The notes: a model not told the origin generated them from the sequence alone. A stretch of 64,000 nucleotides of DNA from an uncultured Methylococcaceae bacterium (GCA_903930145.1 CAIYXP010000191.1:105346-169345); one strand, 5' to 3'. Positions 44,263 to 52,855 are shown, numbered from the stretch's first letter. Program-made: numbers and translations.

Positions 44263-47200
44263 TCAATCCAGAAAATACCGCCTCCGCTCATCCTCAGTCA
44301 GCGCGTTTTGGGGCAATCCCAAGACGCGGACAAATTCTATCATTTCCCGCCCTGCGAGCAGCAAATGCCCCACTGCCCAAAATCGGATAGTTTTGTCCTG
44401 TGATACGGTCAATAGGCCACGGCCATCGGGGCTGAACAATGCCTTCGTCACGGTGGCATCATGCGGAATGGAAAACCGCTCCAGCCCGGTGGCGACATCC
44501 CAGACCCTCGCTCCCATCTCCTGCTCATCTTCCACCAGATTTTCGCGTGGGATTGTCACGATATGCCGTGCATCTGGGCTGAAGCTCGCATAGGCCAAGG
44601 CTTGGCTGTGTGGCAGGCGCAAGCTTTCCTCTCCGGTTTTGGCATTCCAAATCCGTGCGCTTCGGTCAGCAGAAGCCGTTAATATCCATTGCCCGTCCGG
44701 GCTGAACTCGGCACTTTCGACGCTGTCCTGATGCCTTAGAACTAAGCTCTCCGTACCGTCCATTAAGTCGAAAACCCGTGCGCTATGATCCGCTGAAGCG
44801 GTGACAACACGCTGTCCGTCTGAGCTGAAAGCTGCGTGTCTGAGTGCAGCCTCATGCCGCCAGCGGAAGCGTTCCTGGCCTTTCTGTGCATCCCATAAAC
44901 GTGCGGTTCCGTCGGTGGATGCAGTGACGATCCAACGCCCATCCGGGCTGAACGCGGCATCAAGCACAGTACCGTCATGGACTAGGCGCAGTCGTTCGAC
45001 ACCATTGGCAGTGTCCCATACACGTGCGGTGCCGTCCTCGGAAACTGATAGCAAGCGTCCGCCGGTTTGGTCGAACACCACCCGCCAAGCTTTGTCCGCA
45101 TGAGCCAAACGCAGTTTCTCTTTTCCGGTAGTCACGTCCCACAATCTAACCGAGCCGTTGGCAGCCACTGTCGCCAATTTCCTGCCGTCTCCGCTGAAGC
45201 TGGCGTGGTTGACCTCGCTCCCGTGTTCAAGGCAGAACCGTAAGTCGCCATTGCGGGCATCGATAATTCGCGCTTGACCGTCCACGGAAGCGGTGGCGAT
45301 CAAGCGCCCATCCGGGCTGAATTGTGCGGATTCGACCGACGCTGCATGTTGTACCCGAAAGGTTTCGATGCCGTGGGATAGCGTCAGGAGGCGGAGACCT
45401 GCGGTTTCTGTAATGATAGCCAAAGCCTTGCCGTCGGCAGCGAAAGCCACACGCCAAGGCGGGCTATCTTGGTGCAGCCGGAACAATTCCCTGCCTGTGG
45501 TGGCGTTCCAAATCCTCACGTTGTTGTCGCGGCCGGCTGTGGTCAGCCAACGCCCGTCCGGGCTGAAGGCCACGGCTTCCACGGTATCGCCATGGGCTAT
45601 GCGCAAATGTCTCCGCCCTTCTGCCACATCCCATACCCAAGTAGTGCCGTCCAGCGAGGCAGCGGCCAGCCAACGCCCGTCCGGGCTGAAGCTGGTTTGT
45701 GTGAGCGCTTCTGGATGGGGGAAATGGCGGATTTCCTGGCCGCTGTCCGGGTCAACAATGTGCGCATTCTTGCCGATGGCTATTGCAATGCGCGACCCGT
45801 CCAGGCTGTAGTTTGCATGGCTTGCCCGCGTGCCTTTCGCCAGCTTACGCGCCACTTTGCCATCGTCTGACAATTCAACGGGTGTGCCGGTGGTCTTTGC
45901 CGACGCAATGGCGGCGGCAATGCCAGACCATAGGCGCACGGACCCATCTTCCCCGCGTGTGATAAGAGTGTCACCACGCGGCGATAACTCGGCCTGTAGC
46001 ACTGCGCCACCCTGACGTATCCGCAACAATTCAGCGCCGGACCCGGCATCCCATACCCGCGCGGTGGAATCCTCCGAGGCAGTCAGCAAATAGCGGCTGT
46101 CCGCGCTGAAAATCGTTTGATAAACCTTCCCTTCGTGTAGTGGATGGAGGTTTTCATGCTTTCCATCCCAACGGCCATCTGCCCAGCCCCAAAGCCATGC
46201 ACCCTGCTCACCCGCTGTCGCCAATCTGCGCCCGTCGGGGGAAAAGGCTGCATCCAGCATCCGTCCCGGTTGGGGAGGCACGGCCTGTTCCATTGGGTGG
46301 CTGAGGACGAACGCCAGCGCGGTTTCAGCGCGATCCACCCAGGGTCGCACACGCTTGGCGGAAGGCAAGGCTTCCAGTGCCAGTAGCAGGCCAAGTGTGG
46401 TATGGCCTAGTCCAGCCTCCCGGCGGGCGTTTTCGGCAAGCACCAAGGATTGGTAGCGCAACCCTTCCCACCACTGCCAGGTAATCGCCGCCGATGTCGA
46501 TAGCACTGCCAGAACCAGTGTCGCCATAACACCTCTTAGCCATCGCCGCCGCTGTCGCCCCAGTTTGCGGCGATGGCGTGCTGACTCGACCATCCGCGTT
46601 TCCGTTTCAGTCCATAGGCGCATGCCGGCCTGACCCCGCTCCACCGTCGCCAAGTCTTCCTGCGGCAGCATGGCAACGCTACGCTTGCTGCGTTCTTCCA
46701 AGACGCGACGCGCCTGTTGGCCGGGCAGGACCGAGCGTTGGAATTCACGGCGGATCAGAGGGGCCAAGGTATTGTGAGACAAACGGGTGGATTTGGGTGC
46801 GTCCCGACCAGGCCCGGTGGCATCGGCCAAGACGAAACCGTTTTTAAAAAAACTCAGCACCGTCTGCAAATCGCTGCGGCAGTGGGCATATTCATTGTTC
46901 AAGTGCGCCAGAATGCATTCGGTGGAGGCATCAAGTTCGTTGGTGTGCCGGTGGAGTATGTCTAGCGCCAAGCCCGATTCCACCAAAGGTGGATAGAGGC
47001 ACTTCAGTTCTGCCAAGCGTTCTTGAAGAAAGTCGTCCAGCATGAGCCCCCGCTGCTTTTCATCCTCGTACAGGTCGGCATCAATGACAGGCTCGGCATC
47101 GTTGGCTGACTTGGCCCGATCCCATAAGCGCCGTAGCAGGATTTGCAAAGTCGGCGCGACGGGGGCACGACGGTCGGCCAGAAGGTCGGCAGCGATGCGG

Positions 47201-48576
47201 GTGGCCAGTGACTGGCCATCCCGGTCAGATGCCAGCGCCAAGTGATACTTGGCCCGGCAGCGCGGGTCTTTGCAAACGCCTTCAATCGACTCGACCACGC
47301 CAACCGGGTCCAAGCGGTCTAGCACTTTACAGGTGTGAGGCAATTTCCACGAATCCAAACCGGCAGTAAGGTCTGCCAGCCATTCCTTGCGGAAGGCCAG
47401 TAGTAATTTGCCGCGCGGGGTGCGCTTGGGATTGAGGAACAGCAAGGCCAATTCTTGGCGGAAGGCTTCCCAGTCTTCCTGTGCCGAGCCATTGTCCGGC
47501 AACAAATCCTCCGCGTGGTCGATCACCATCAGTAAGGGCCTTGACTCATTGCTTTCGCGCAGCCGCCAAGCCTGCACAAGGCTTGTGCCGAAACCGATTC
47601 GATCCGCCAGCACTGTGGTCACACCGACGGTTGGCGGGCGCTCCAGTGCCACAATGGCGAAGCGCGATTCCAAACGCGGCAGCAAGCCGGCGAACAGCAG
47701 CGAGGATTTGCCCACGCCACTCTGACCGCACAGCAGCAGGATCGGGTCGGTGGACGGATCGACCAAGTCATCATGCAGTGTGCGGATAAAACTTCCTCGC
47801 CCGAAAAAGACGCCAGCCTGTTCGCGCCCAAAGCTTTGCAGGTTCAGGAAAGGCTCCGCCGGCAACCCAATATCGGTTGGCAGGGGCAGGCCAAGCAGCG
47901 GGTCAGGGTTCAAGCACCAGTCGTTGACCGCTTCCGAGCCGGGGCGTACATGTAAGGACCACGCATGACGCGGCCAGGGTGATGAGGCGGCATTCGTACC
48001 AGCATAGCTGAGGCCGCGAGTGGTCGCACCGTCGATTAGGCGCGCCCCGGCCTGTGCCTCCTCGAAGGCTTCCCGCAAACTGCGCCGCCCTTGCGCCAGT
48101 GCCCGGTAAAACGCGATGGCGAACTCACAGGCTGCCACGCTATCGACCTTGCGCTGGGTGCCGATGACGGCTTGGGTTCCTGATTCCAGTAGGGCGGCGA
48201 CATGGCCCTCGGTGGCACAGCCGTTGAGGAACACCAGTGTCAATGCTTTCTGCCGCCCTAGGAATTCGGCCAAGTCCATGCCAGCCGCCGCCGCCACACC
48301 ACCGTCCTCGGACTCGAACAGCAGACGCTCGCTATCGGCGTGACCGGAAAAATGGAAGATGGCGATGCGGTCGCGCCAACCCGGGTTTTGAAACGCATTG
48401 ACCACATCCCTAGGCGTCGCGTCCACCAGCGGCTCCACTTTGCACAAGCCGGCCTGTTCGGCAGCCTCAAAAATCGCCCGGATTTCCCTGCGCTCCCGGG
48501 CAAGTTCCTCCCGCAGCGAGGCCCATTGGCCGGTGCGGTCGTTGGCGAAGGCCAGCAGTACGATGGGGACAGACAT
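44263..48576 (-). CDS. CHAT protease - STAND ATPase - WD40 sensor protein
   Basis: A 1437-residue multi-domain protein from the ATG at 48576. Residues 1-210 are a CHAT (caspase-like) domain with FHFSGHADS (His79) and VFLNGCATEG (Cys120), the expected His/Cys dyad. Residues ~245-650 are an nSTAND1-type ATPase: FFGRGSFIRTL lead-in, P-loop CGQSGVGKSS (Gly284-Ser291), VIDHAEDLL Walker B. A single transmembrane helix follows near residues 685-705 (GVMATLVLAVLSTSAAITW). About 14 WD40 repeats fill the rest (FSPDGR-LLTxS-DxTxRxWD). The pattern is that of proteins in which the WD40 part senses and the ATPase oligomerises to switch on the protease. The longer in-frame start at 48681 overlaps the upstream gene and is rejected. 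It is cotranscribed with the HTH gene 65 bp upstream. Confidence 0.88.
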   Translation of the reverse strand: MSVPIVLLAFANDRTGQWASLREELARERREIRAIFEAAEQAGLCKVEPLVDATPRDVVNAFQNPGWRDRIAIFHFSGHADSERLLFESEDGGVAAAAGMDLAEFLGRQKALTLVFLNGCATEGHVAALLESGTQAVIGTQRKVDSVAACEFAIAFYRALAQGRRSLREAFEEAQAGARLIDGATTRGLSYAGTNAASSPWPRHAWSLHVRPGSEAVNDWCLNPDPLLGLPLPTDIGLPAEPFLNLQSFGREQAGVFFGRGSFIRTLHDDLVDPSTDPILLLCGQSGVGKSSLLFAGLLPRLESRFAIVALERPPTVGVTTVLADRIGFGTSLVQAWRLRESNESRPLLMVIDHAEDLLPDNGSAQEDWEAFRQELALLFLNPKRTPRGKLLLAFRKEWLADLTAGLDSWKLPHTCKVLDRLDPVGVVESIEGVCKDPRCRAKYHLALASDRDGQSLATRIAADLLADRRAPVAPTLQILLRRLWDRAKSANDAEPVIDADLYEDEKQRGLMLDDFLQERLAELKCLYPPLVESGLALDILHRHTNELDASTECILAHLNNEYAHCRSDLQTVLSFFKNGFVLADATGPGRDAPKSTRLSHNTLAPLIRREFQRSVLPGQQARRVLEERSKRSVAMLPQEDLATVERGQAGMRLWTETETRMVESARHRRKLGRQRRRWLRGVMATLVLAVLSTSAAITWQWWEGLRYQSLVLAENARREAGLGHTTLGLLLALEALPSAKRVRPWVDRAETALAFVLSHPMEQAVPPQPGRMLDAAFSPDGRRLATAGEQGAWLWGWADGRWDGKHENLHPLHEGKVYQTIFSADSRYLLTASEDSTARVWDAGSGAELLRIRQGGAVLQAELSPRGDTLITRGEDGSVRLWSGIAAAIASAKTTGTPVELSDDGKVARKLAKGTRASHANYSLDGSRIAIAIGKNAHIVDPDSGQEIRHFPHPEALTQTSFSPDGRWLAAASLDGTTWVWDVAEGRRHLRIAHGDTVEAVAFSPDGRWLTTAGRDNNVRIWNATTGRELFRLHQDSPPWRVAFAADGKALAIITETAGLRLLTLSHGIETFRVQHAASVESAQFSPDGRLIATASVDGQARIIDARNGDLRFCLEHGSEVNHASFSGDGRKLATVAANGSVRLWDVTTGKEKLRLAHADKAWRVVFDQTGGRLLSVSEDGTARVWDTANGVERLRLVHDGTVLDAAFSPDGRWIVTASTDGTARLWDAQKGQERFRWRHEAALRHAAFSSDGQRVVTASADHSARVFDLMDGTESLVLRHQDSVESAEFSPDGQWILTASADRSARIWNAKTGEESLRLPHSQALAYASFSPDARHIVTIPRENLVEDEQEMGARVWDVATGLERFSIPHDATVTKALFSPDGRGLLTVSQDKTIRFWAVGHLLLAGREMIEFVRVLGLPQNALTEDERRRYFLD

Positions 48577-48641
48577 AGGCGGTTTCCTATCGCAGGCGCT
48601 GATTAAGCCCTCGCCTGATCGGAGAGGGTGATGGATTTCCC

Positions 48642-49415
48642 CTAGACAGTAACATAGAAAGGTTTGCGCAAGGCCAGCCACTGCCCGACATCCTTGTTAT
48701 TCAAGGCTTGCTCCAAACTATTGATGGCGAGTTCGCGGTTCACCGGCAGATCGTCGTACAGTTGTTGGTAAATCAACTCCGGCAGGCGCTTTTCGGTATA
48801 GACCGTCAACAGCCAGTGTTGGCCCACGGGTTCGGTGATGGAGATCGCCGGATTTTCCGTGCCGGGGATGGCGATGAAGCCCTCCGCCGTGAAGGTATTA
48901 TCCGGGAAATACCGGGAGGGACACCAACAGGCTACGGTCTCCGGGTCACGCACCAGCACGACGACATGCCAGCCGGGCGGCCCGGACACCTCCATGCGGA
49001 ACGGCTCGCCGATTTGGTAGCGTTCGCCTTTCAGTTCATCGTCTTCCGGCTGGTATTGCAAACCCCGATGTTTCAAGGCCAGCCCGATGCGGTTTTTGTC
49101 ATCGAACGGGGCGGCCCGCTCCAGTAGGCGCTGCCAACCCGAATAAGGCCGCGCGATCAGGTTTTGGAAATGCTCCATGTTATCGGTCAGCATATCCTCG
49201 ATGTTGAGGGCAAACAAGCGGCAAAACGGTTGCAGCTTGGCATCGGGCAGCGAGGACTCCTGCATCCCGGCATTGCCGTTGATCCAATTGGTGATTTGCG
49301 GGGCCACCACGCCAATTTCCGCCGCCAATGTGGCGGCATTGATGACAGCGGGGTTTCTGCCCGATTTGTACAGATGGGCAAGCTTTTCACGGAGGTGGGG
49401 GACGTAAATGGGCAT
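48642..49415 (-). CDS. HTH protein with DUF4384-like C-terminal domain
   Basis: A 257-residue protein from the ATG at 49415. The N-terminal ~80 residues contain a helix-turn-helix (NAATLAAEIGVVAPQITNWINGNA) of Xre type. The C-terminal part (WHVVVLVRDPETVACWCPSRYFPDNTFTAEGFIAIPG ... WLLTVYTEKRLPEL, quoted in pieces) resembles DUF4384, a beta domain often found with CHAT, STAND or kinase proteins. The start is chosen because the truncated copy at 50747 begins at the same Met (MP-x-YVPHLREKLA). It directly precedes the CHAT-STAND-WD40 gene. A role as its regulator or as a target of the protease is plausible but inferred. Confidence 0.6.
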   Translation of the reverse strand: MPIYVPHLREKLAHLYKSGRNPAVINAATLAAEIGVVAPQITNWINGNAGMQESSLPDAKLQPFCRLFALNIEDMLTDNMEHFQNLIARPYSGWQRLLERAAPFDDKNRIGLALKHRGLQYQPEDDELKGERYQIGEPFRMEVSGPPGWHVVVLVRDPETVACWCPSRYFPDNTFTAEGFIAIPGTENPAISITEPVGQHWLLTVYTEKRLPELIYQQLYDDLPVNRELAINSLEQALNNKDVGQWLALRKPFYVTV

Positions 49416-49573
49416 GATAGTTTTTTTAGTTTTAAGAGTGGGTAAACTCCGGTAAGCCGGGAAATCAATGAGGCAGTGTGTGGGGCGAACGGCGCGAGGT
49501 TTGCCTTTCACGCCGTTCAGCATTAATCATCGCATATTATCCCGCTGCCAGATAGGATAGAGGTATCTACACA
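49269..49573. repeat. Duplicated promoter/HTH segment, copy 1 (functional gene)
   Basis: About 300 bp running from codon ~49 of the HTH gene through its start and upstream region. It matches 50601-50908 closely, both in coding part and in the non-coding AATCATCGCATATTATCCCG stretch. Confidence 0.85.
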
Positions 49574-49713
49574 AGTCCCTCTCCCGCTTGAAGAAGGCGT
49601 TAGGGTGAGGGCTAAACGCTTGATTGAGGATGAGTCCAATGCCAAAAACCCGCACCGCCATTCCCGTAGGGTGCGCACCGCGCAGCCTACCGGTCTATCC
49701 GACCCCAGGCTTG

Positions 49714-49793
49714 TGCATTCTTGCTAATGTGGGGGTATAGTAAACCCGGCAAAAAACTTTGTACCTATGCCTTTTCTTACTAAATCTGAATAC
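49714..49793 (-). repeat. 80-bp dispersed repeat, copy A
   Basis: The element reads on the minus strand GTATTCAGATTT-G/C-x-AAGAAA-GGCATAGGTACAAA ... GGTTTAC ... CAAGAATGC. Copies at 52533-52612 (same strand), 52918-52998 and 53797-53878 (opposite strand) share most positions. Confidence 0.8.
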
Positions 49794-49885
49794 CCATCAC
49801 AACATTCCACGGCGATTGAATTGTCCAATTGGATTAACTCATAAAAAATGCTTGCCCGATGTTTCGGCTTGGTGTAATAATAATT

Positions 49886-49901
49886 AGTACCTGTCAGTAC
49901 T
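49886..49901. promoter_or_regulatory. Candidate operator upstream of the ParDE pair
   Basis: AGTAC-CTGTCA-GTACT, an inverted repeat with a 6-bp spacer, lies just before the GGAGAGGA ribosome-binding site (49903-49910) of the antitoxin. The position suits autoregulation by a ribbon-helix-helix antitoxin. Confidence 0.4.
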
Positions 49902-49914
49902 TGGAGAGGAAAAC

Positions 49915-50193
49915 ATGGCAACGAACAAAGCCGTAAAACTGGACGAATCCACCTATGAGCGATTAAAAACATTAGGTGAGTCTCGCCAACGCACACCCCA
50001 TTGGTTAATGAGGGAGGCGATAAAACAATTTCTTGAACGCGAGGAAGCGGCGGAGAGCCGAAGGAAAGACACGCTAGAACGAATAGCACGATTTGAAGAA
50101 ACGGGGGAATCAATCCCATTTGAAACCGTGGACGCATGGCTTGCTACATGGGGAAGCGAGAACGAGGCTAAATGCCCACCCTCCGCCGTCTGA
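49915..50193 (+). CDS. ParD-like ribbon-helix-helix antitoxin
   Basis: A 92-residue protein. The N-terminal KAVKLDESTYERLKTLGESRQRTPHWLMREAIKQFLEREE segment (quoted as KLDESTYERLK and TPHWLMREAIKQFLE in the two helices) is a CopG-type ribbon-helix-helix DNA-binding fold. The Glu-rich C-terminal region would bind the toxin. The 3' end overlaps the toxin gene by 22 bp. It likely represses the pair through the inverted repeat at 49886. Confidence 0.82.
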   Translation: MATNKAVKLDESTYERLKTLGESRQRTPHWLMREAIKQFLEREEAAESRRKDTLERIARFEETGESIPFETVDAWLATWGSENEAKCPPSAV

Positions 50194-50474
50194 AAATACT
50201 TCCCGAGGCCATAGCCGATTTGATAAGGCTTCGTGAATTTATCCAAGTACACAACCCAGCAGCGGCCAGCAGAGCAGCGAAGCGGATTAGGGAGGCAATC
50301 CATAAAATTCCTCACCAGCCTTTTCTAGGTCATCCAATAGCCGGTATTGACAACCCAGAATTGCGAGAGCAATTTATATCTTTTGGCAAAGCGGGCTATT
50401 GGATTGAATATCTCTTGAAAAATAAAGAAATACACATTGTCAAAATCTGGCATGGAAAAGAAAACCGCAGCTAA
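50172..50474 (+). CDS. ParE/RelE-family toxin
   Basis: A 100-residue protein with the ParE/RelE-fold pattern: LKILPEAIADLIRLREFI near the start, AKRIREAIHKIP, GHPIAGIDNPELREQFI, and the closing IHIVKIWHGKENR strand. ParE toxins poison gyrase and RelE toxins cut ribosomal mRNA; the basic closing HGKENR is typical of the superfamily but does not decide between the two. Overlapped start with the antitoxin argues for one coupled operon. Confidence 0.82.
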   Translation: MPTLRRLKILPEAIADLIRLREFIQVHNPAAASRAAKRIREAIHKIPHQPFLGHPIAGIDNPELREQFISFGKAGYWIEYLLKNKEIHIVKIWHGKENRS

Positions 50475-50600
50475 TGCCCCATCCCGCGAAGGACGGATAC
50501 CGGGATGTGATCCGCCGAAAAGTGAATGACGTAAGCTCGGATTGGCAAGATTCGACCGTGGTTCCGATTCGGCGGAACCTGTCCTTAGGTTCCGCCTTAC

Positions 50601-50747
50601 GGCATTGCCGTTAATAAAATTGGTGATTTGCGGGGCCACCACGCCAATTTCCGCCGCCAATGTGGCGGCATTGATGACGGCGGGGTTTCTGCCCGATTTG
50701 TACAGTTGGGCAAGCTTTTCGCGGAGGTGGGGGACGTAGACGGGCAT
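50601..50747 (-). pseudogene. Truncated 5' copy of the HTH gene
   Basis: The ATG at 50747 and about 49 codons match the N-terminal HTH of the gene at 49415 with a few changes (Ile to Val at residue 3, His to Gln, Trp to Phe before INGNA), then similarity stops at 50601. The frame runs on to 50325 through unrelated sequence antisense to the ParE toxin gene, so any product would be an HTH-only protein with a random tail. It is either a dead remnant or a competitor of the intact regulator. Confidence 0.7.
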
Positions 50748-50908
50748 GATAGTTTTATTGTGATTTAAGGGGTGGGCAAACTCCGGTCGACCGGGAAATT
50801 AATGAGGCAGGGTGTGGGGCGAACGACGCGAAGTTTGCCTTTCACGCTGTTTGCCTTTTAATCATCGCATATTATCCCGCTGCCAGACAGCATAGGTCTC
50901 CACGCAAG
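50601..50908. repeat. Duplicated promoter/HTH segment, copy 2
   Basis: This is the second copy of the 49269-49573 segment in the same orientation, 1.3 kb away. Matching continues past the start codon into the upstream region, up to the CGCATATTATCCCGCTGCCAG stretch. Confidence 0.85.
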
Positions 50909-50923
50909 CCTCTTTCCCACCGG

Positions 50924-51103
50924 CATAGGTATCTACACGACTTGCAAACTATTGTTTTTGCTCTCCTCCACCTCGCAGGGGGAGGGGCTGGGGGAGATGA
51001 TCTTGGGATGGTTGATGAGACGACAAGCTATTTATAATCAACCCAGTACCCCTCTCCCTAAATCCCTCCCCCAAGAGGGGAGGGGCTTGTGTAGATACCT
51101 ATG
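50924..51103. repeat. Small element with 15-bp terminal inverted repeats
   Basis: CATAGGTATCTACAC at 50924-50938 and its exact reverse complement at 51089-51103 bound a 180-bp non-coding segment. A similar GGTATCTACACAAG word also occurs at 49562-49575. The layout is that of a miniature inverted-repeat element; no target duplication was verified. Confidence 0.55.
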
Positions 51104-51190
51104 CTCCCACCGGTAGGGATTTAGCCCTGTAGGGTGCGTACCGCGTACCATTTCCGATGCCTAGTTAGGTAAAGGCGCATGTTGAATATC

Positions 51191-51388
51191 CTACGGGGCT
51201 AGTTTAATATTCCAATCACCAAAGAACAATTTGAAAGTAAAATCTTCAAGTTTGTTATTGATGGCTTTGATCAAATCCCTGATCAATCTTGCTAGGGGGT
51301 CACTTTCCCCCGATCCCAAGTTGCTCAACATCGACAAAACAAATGCCGAGGTATGAATATTACTGATTTTTGGGATGTAGTCAGACAT
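51191..51388 (-). CDS. Small hypothetical protein downstream of the lectin
   Basis: A 65-residue ORF starting MSDYIPKISNIHTSAFVL and ending FKLFFGDWNIKLAP. It is not clearly a membrane protein and has no recognised motif. The ribosome-binding site is weak (AGAAGA). It follows the lectin gene on the same strand, 175 bp away, with a hairpin between. It is plausible but not proven as a gene. Confidence 0.4.
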   Translation of the reverse strand: MSDYIPKISNIHTSAFVLSMLSNLGSGESDPLARLIRDLIKAINNKLEDFTFKLFFGDWNIKLAP

Positions 51389-51466
51389 GATTGGGTTCTT
51401 CTGTTAATTAATGGTATCGGTTTGTAAACTATGTAGCCATCATAAACTTGGCCGCTTTGATATATT

Positions 51467-51497
51467 GGAGGGCAAACCCTAATTTTGTTTGCCCTCC
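51467..51497 (-). terminator. Hairpin between lectin and small downstream ORF
   Basis: GGAGGGCAAA and TTTGCCCTCC form a perfect 10-bp stem with an 11-nt loop, 67 bp after the lectin stop. It is related in sequence to the GGGCAAAC palindromes further right, so it may be a repeat rather than a terminator. Confidence 0.45.
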
Positions 51498-51563
51498 GAG
51501 TATATCGGGCTTCGCGTGGGCAGACGATAAACCCGCCTGCCCCCCCCTTCTATCGGGCTTACG

Positions 51564-52388
51564 TTATCTCAAGGTGGCACGGAAGCCAATGGGGCCTTCG
51601 CCAGCATAGGTGTTTGTTCCATTCAAGGTTGAACCTCCGTCGCTGGAGGTTACATTAAGGGCAACAACATTTTGACCAGTGCGACAGCCTAGCACCCAAG
51701 CTCCACCCGGATGCCACGGAGCGGAAGACCCACCCCATTGGTTCTCAACCGCATAGGTATTTGTGAGAATCTGATTGCTCCTGAAACCGATAGGCCCTTC
51801 GCCCGCATAAGTCATGGCACCATTCAAGGTTTTGCCACCGTCGCCGGACGTGACCTCAACAGCAATGACACTCTGGTCACGGCAACCAAGAACCCAAACA
51901 CCACCCGGGTGCCAAGGAGCAGATTCCCCTCCCCACTGGTTCTCCACATCATATACACCGCCATCAATCCCTTCACTCTTGAAGCCGATGGGCCCCTCGC
52001 CCGCATAGGTCATGGTGCCATTCAAGGTTAGACCGTTATCGCCGGAGGTGATGTTAATGGCAACAACATTCTGGTTTGCGCGGCAACCGATCAGCCAAGT
52101 TCCGCCCGGATGCCAAGGGGCGGACGACCCACCCCACTGGTTCTCCACCACATAGGTGTCGGTTTGAGTTAGACTGGCTCTGAAGCCGATGGGTCCTTCC
52201 CCTTTGTAGGTCATAGTTCCAACCAAGGTCTTGCCGTTATCGTTTGAACTGACATTAAGCGCGACGACAGGCTGGCCTGAACGTCCGCCGATAATCCAAA
52301 CGCCACCGTCATGCCACGGGGCTGAAGAACCGCCCCATTGGTTTTGAACATGCTGAAGGTTATTGTTTGCTTTGCTGGTATTTGACAT
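51564..52388 (-). CDS. OAA-family (high-mannose-binding) lectin with four repeats
   Basis: A 274-residue protein made of four near-identical ~66-residue repeats (about residues 13-72, 80-137, 147-203, 213-272). Each starts VENQWGGSSAPWHPGG or a close variant and ends TYAGEGPIGFR. This is the signature of the Oscillatoria agardhii agglutinin homologue family. Characterised members include two-repeat OAA and four-repeat myxobacterial haemagglutinin (MBHA), which bind branched high-mannose glycans and block some enveloped viruses. Repeat 1 reads HDGG and GGR, the others HPGG and GCR; the family has GSR, so Cys here is a difference. No signal peptide is seen. ATG follows AAGGAG six bases upstream. 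Function in the producer is unknown; defence against grazers or phage glycans is conceivable. Confidence 0.92.
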   Translation of the reverse strand: MSNTSKANNNLQHVQNQWGGSSAPWHDGGVWIIGGRSGQPVVALNVSSNDNGKTLVGTMTYKGEGPIGFRASLTQTDTYVVENQWGGSSAPWHPGGTWLIGCRANQNVVAINITSGDNGLTLNGTMTYAGEGPIGFKSEGIDGGVYDVENQWGGESAPWHPGGVWVLGCRDQSVIAVEVTSGDGGKTLNGAMTYAGEGPIGFRSNQILTNTYAVENQWGGSSAPWHPGGAWVLGCRTGQNVVALNVTSSDGGSTLNGTNTYAGEGPIGFRATLR

Positions 52389-52532
52389 GGTTTTCTCCTT
52401 TGCAGAACCGGCTTATCTTGCAGATTCTGGTTTAATTGGGTGAAACCGGGTGCAGACCACAGTTTCTCGGTTAGTGCTAGGTTCCGCGTGGGCAGACGAT
52501 AAAGCCATCTGCCCACAAGACCCTAGACTTTT

Positions 52533-52612
52533 GCATTCTTGCGAATGTGGGCATATCGTAACCCCGGCAAAAAACCGTGTACCTATGCCTTTTCTTGCAA
52601 AATCTGAATATC
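52533..52612 (-). repeat. 80-bp dispersed repeat, copy B
   Basis: Same element as 49714-49793, about 150 bp upstream of the lectin start on the same strand. It keeps GCATTCTTGCGAATGTGGGC at its left edge and CTTGCAAAATCTGAATATC at its right edge. Confidence 0.8.
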
Positions 52613-52760
52613 TGTCACGACATTTGCGATGGCCCCCACGCTCAGGCATCACTGCCGATAAGTTAAGGCAAAAGCTGTAGCCCGGATGGAGGGCAGCGGA
52701 ATCCGGGATGATCGGAGCCGCGAAACCCCGCTAAACATTCTTAAAATTAATCATACAAGG

Positions 52761-52855
52761 GTGGGCAAACGGCTCTATCGTTTGCCCGACGATTTGCCGG
52801 ATAGGCTGATGCTCCGCTATTGTCGGGCAACGATAAAGCCATTGCCCGATCTACC
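52761..52855. repeat. REP-like palindrome pair (GGGCAAACGGC...), copy 1
   Basis: GTGGGCAAACGGCTCTATCG with GTTTGCCCGAC pairing, then an inverted second half GTCGGGCAACGATAAAGCC. It is closely similar to 53629-53724. Its GTCGGGCAAC/GTTTGCCCGAC arms resemble the 54445-54552 element. Confidence 0.7.

Larger units (their letters stand above)
49416..49914. other. Intergenic region between HTH-CHAT operon and ParDE pair
   Basis: From left to right it holds the minus-strand promoter region of the HTH gene (within the duplicated segment to 49573), a low-complexity CTC/AGG stretch typical of intergenic repeats, one copy of an 80-bp dispersed repeat at 49714-49793, and the ParDE promoter with operator candidate at 49886-49901. 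No ORF is credible. Confidence 0.5.
50475..51190. other. Gene-poor repeat region between ParDE and lectin genes
   Basis: This 716-bp stretch contains the truncated promoter/HTH copy at 50601-50908 and an inverted-repeat bounded element at 50924-51103. The remainder is low-complexity sequence rich in CCCTCTCCC/GGGGAGGGG words. No intact gene was found. Confidence 0.6.

Noticed and set aside
48577..48681. Longer N-terminus for the CHAT-STAND-WD40 protein
   Set aside because: It would overlap the stop of the upstream HTH gene and add no domain. ATG 48576 begins exactly where the CHAT fold begins.
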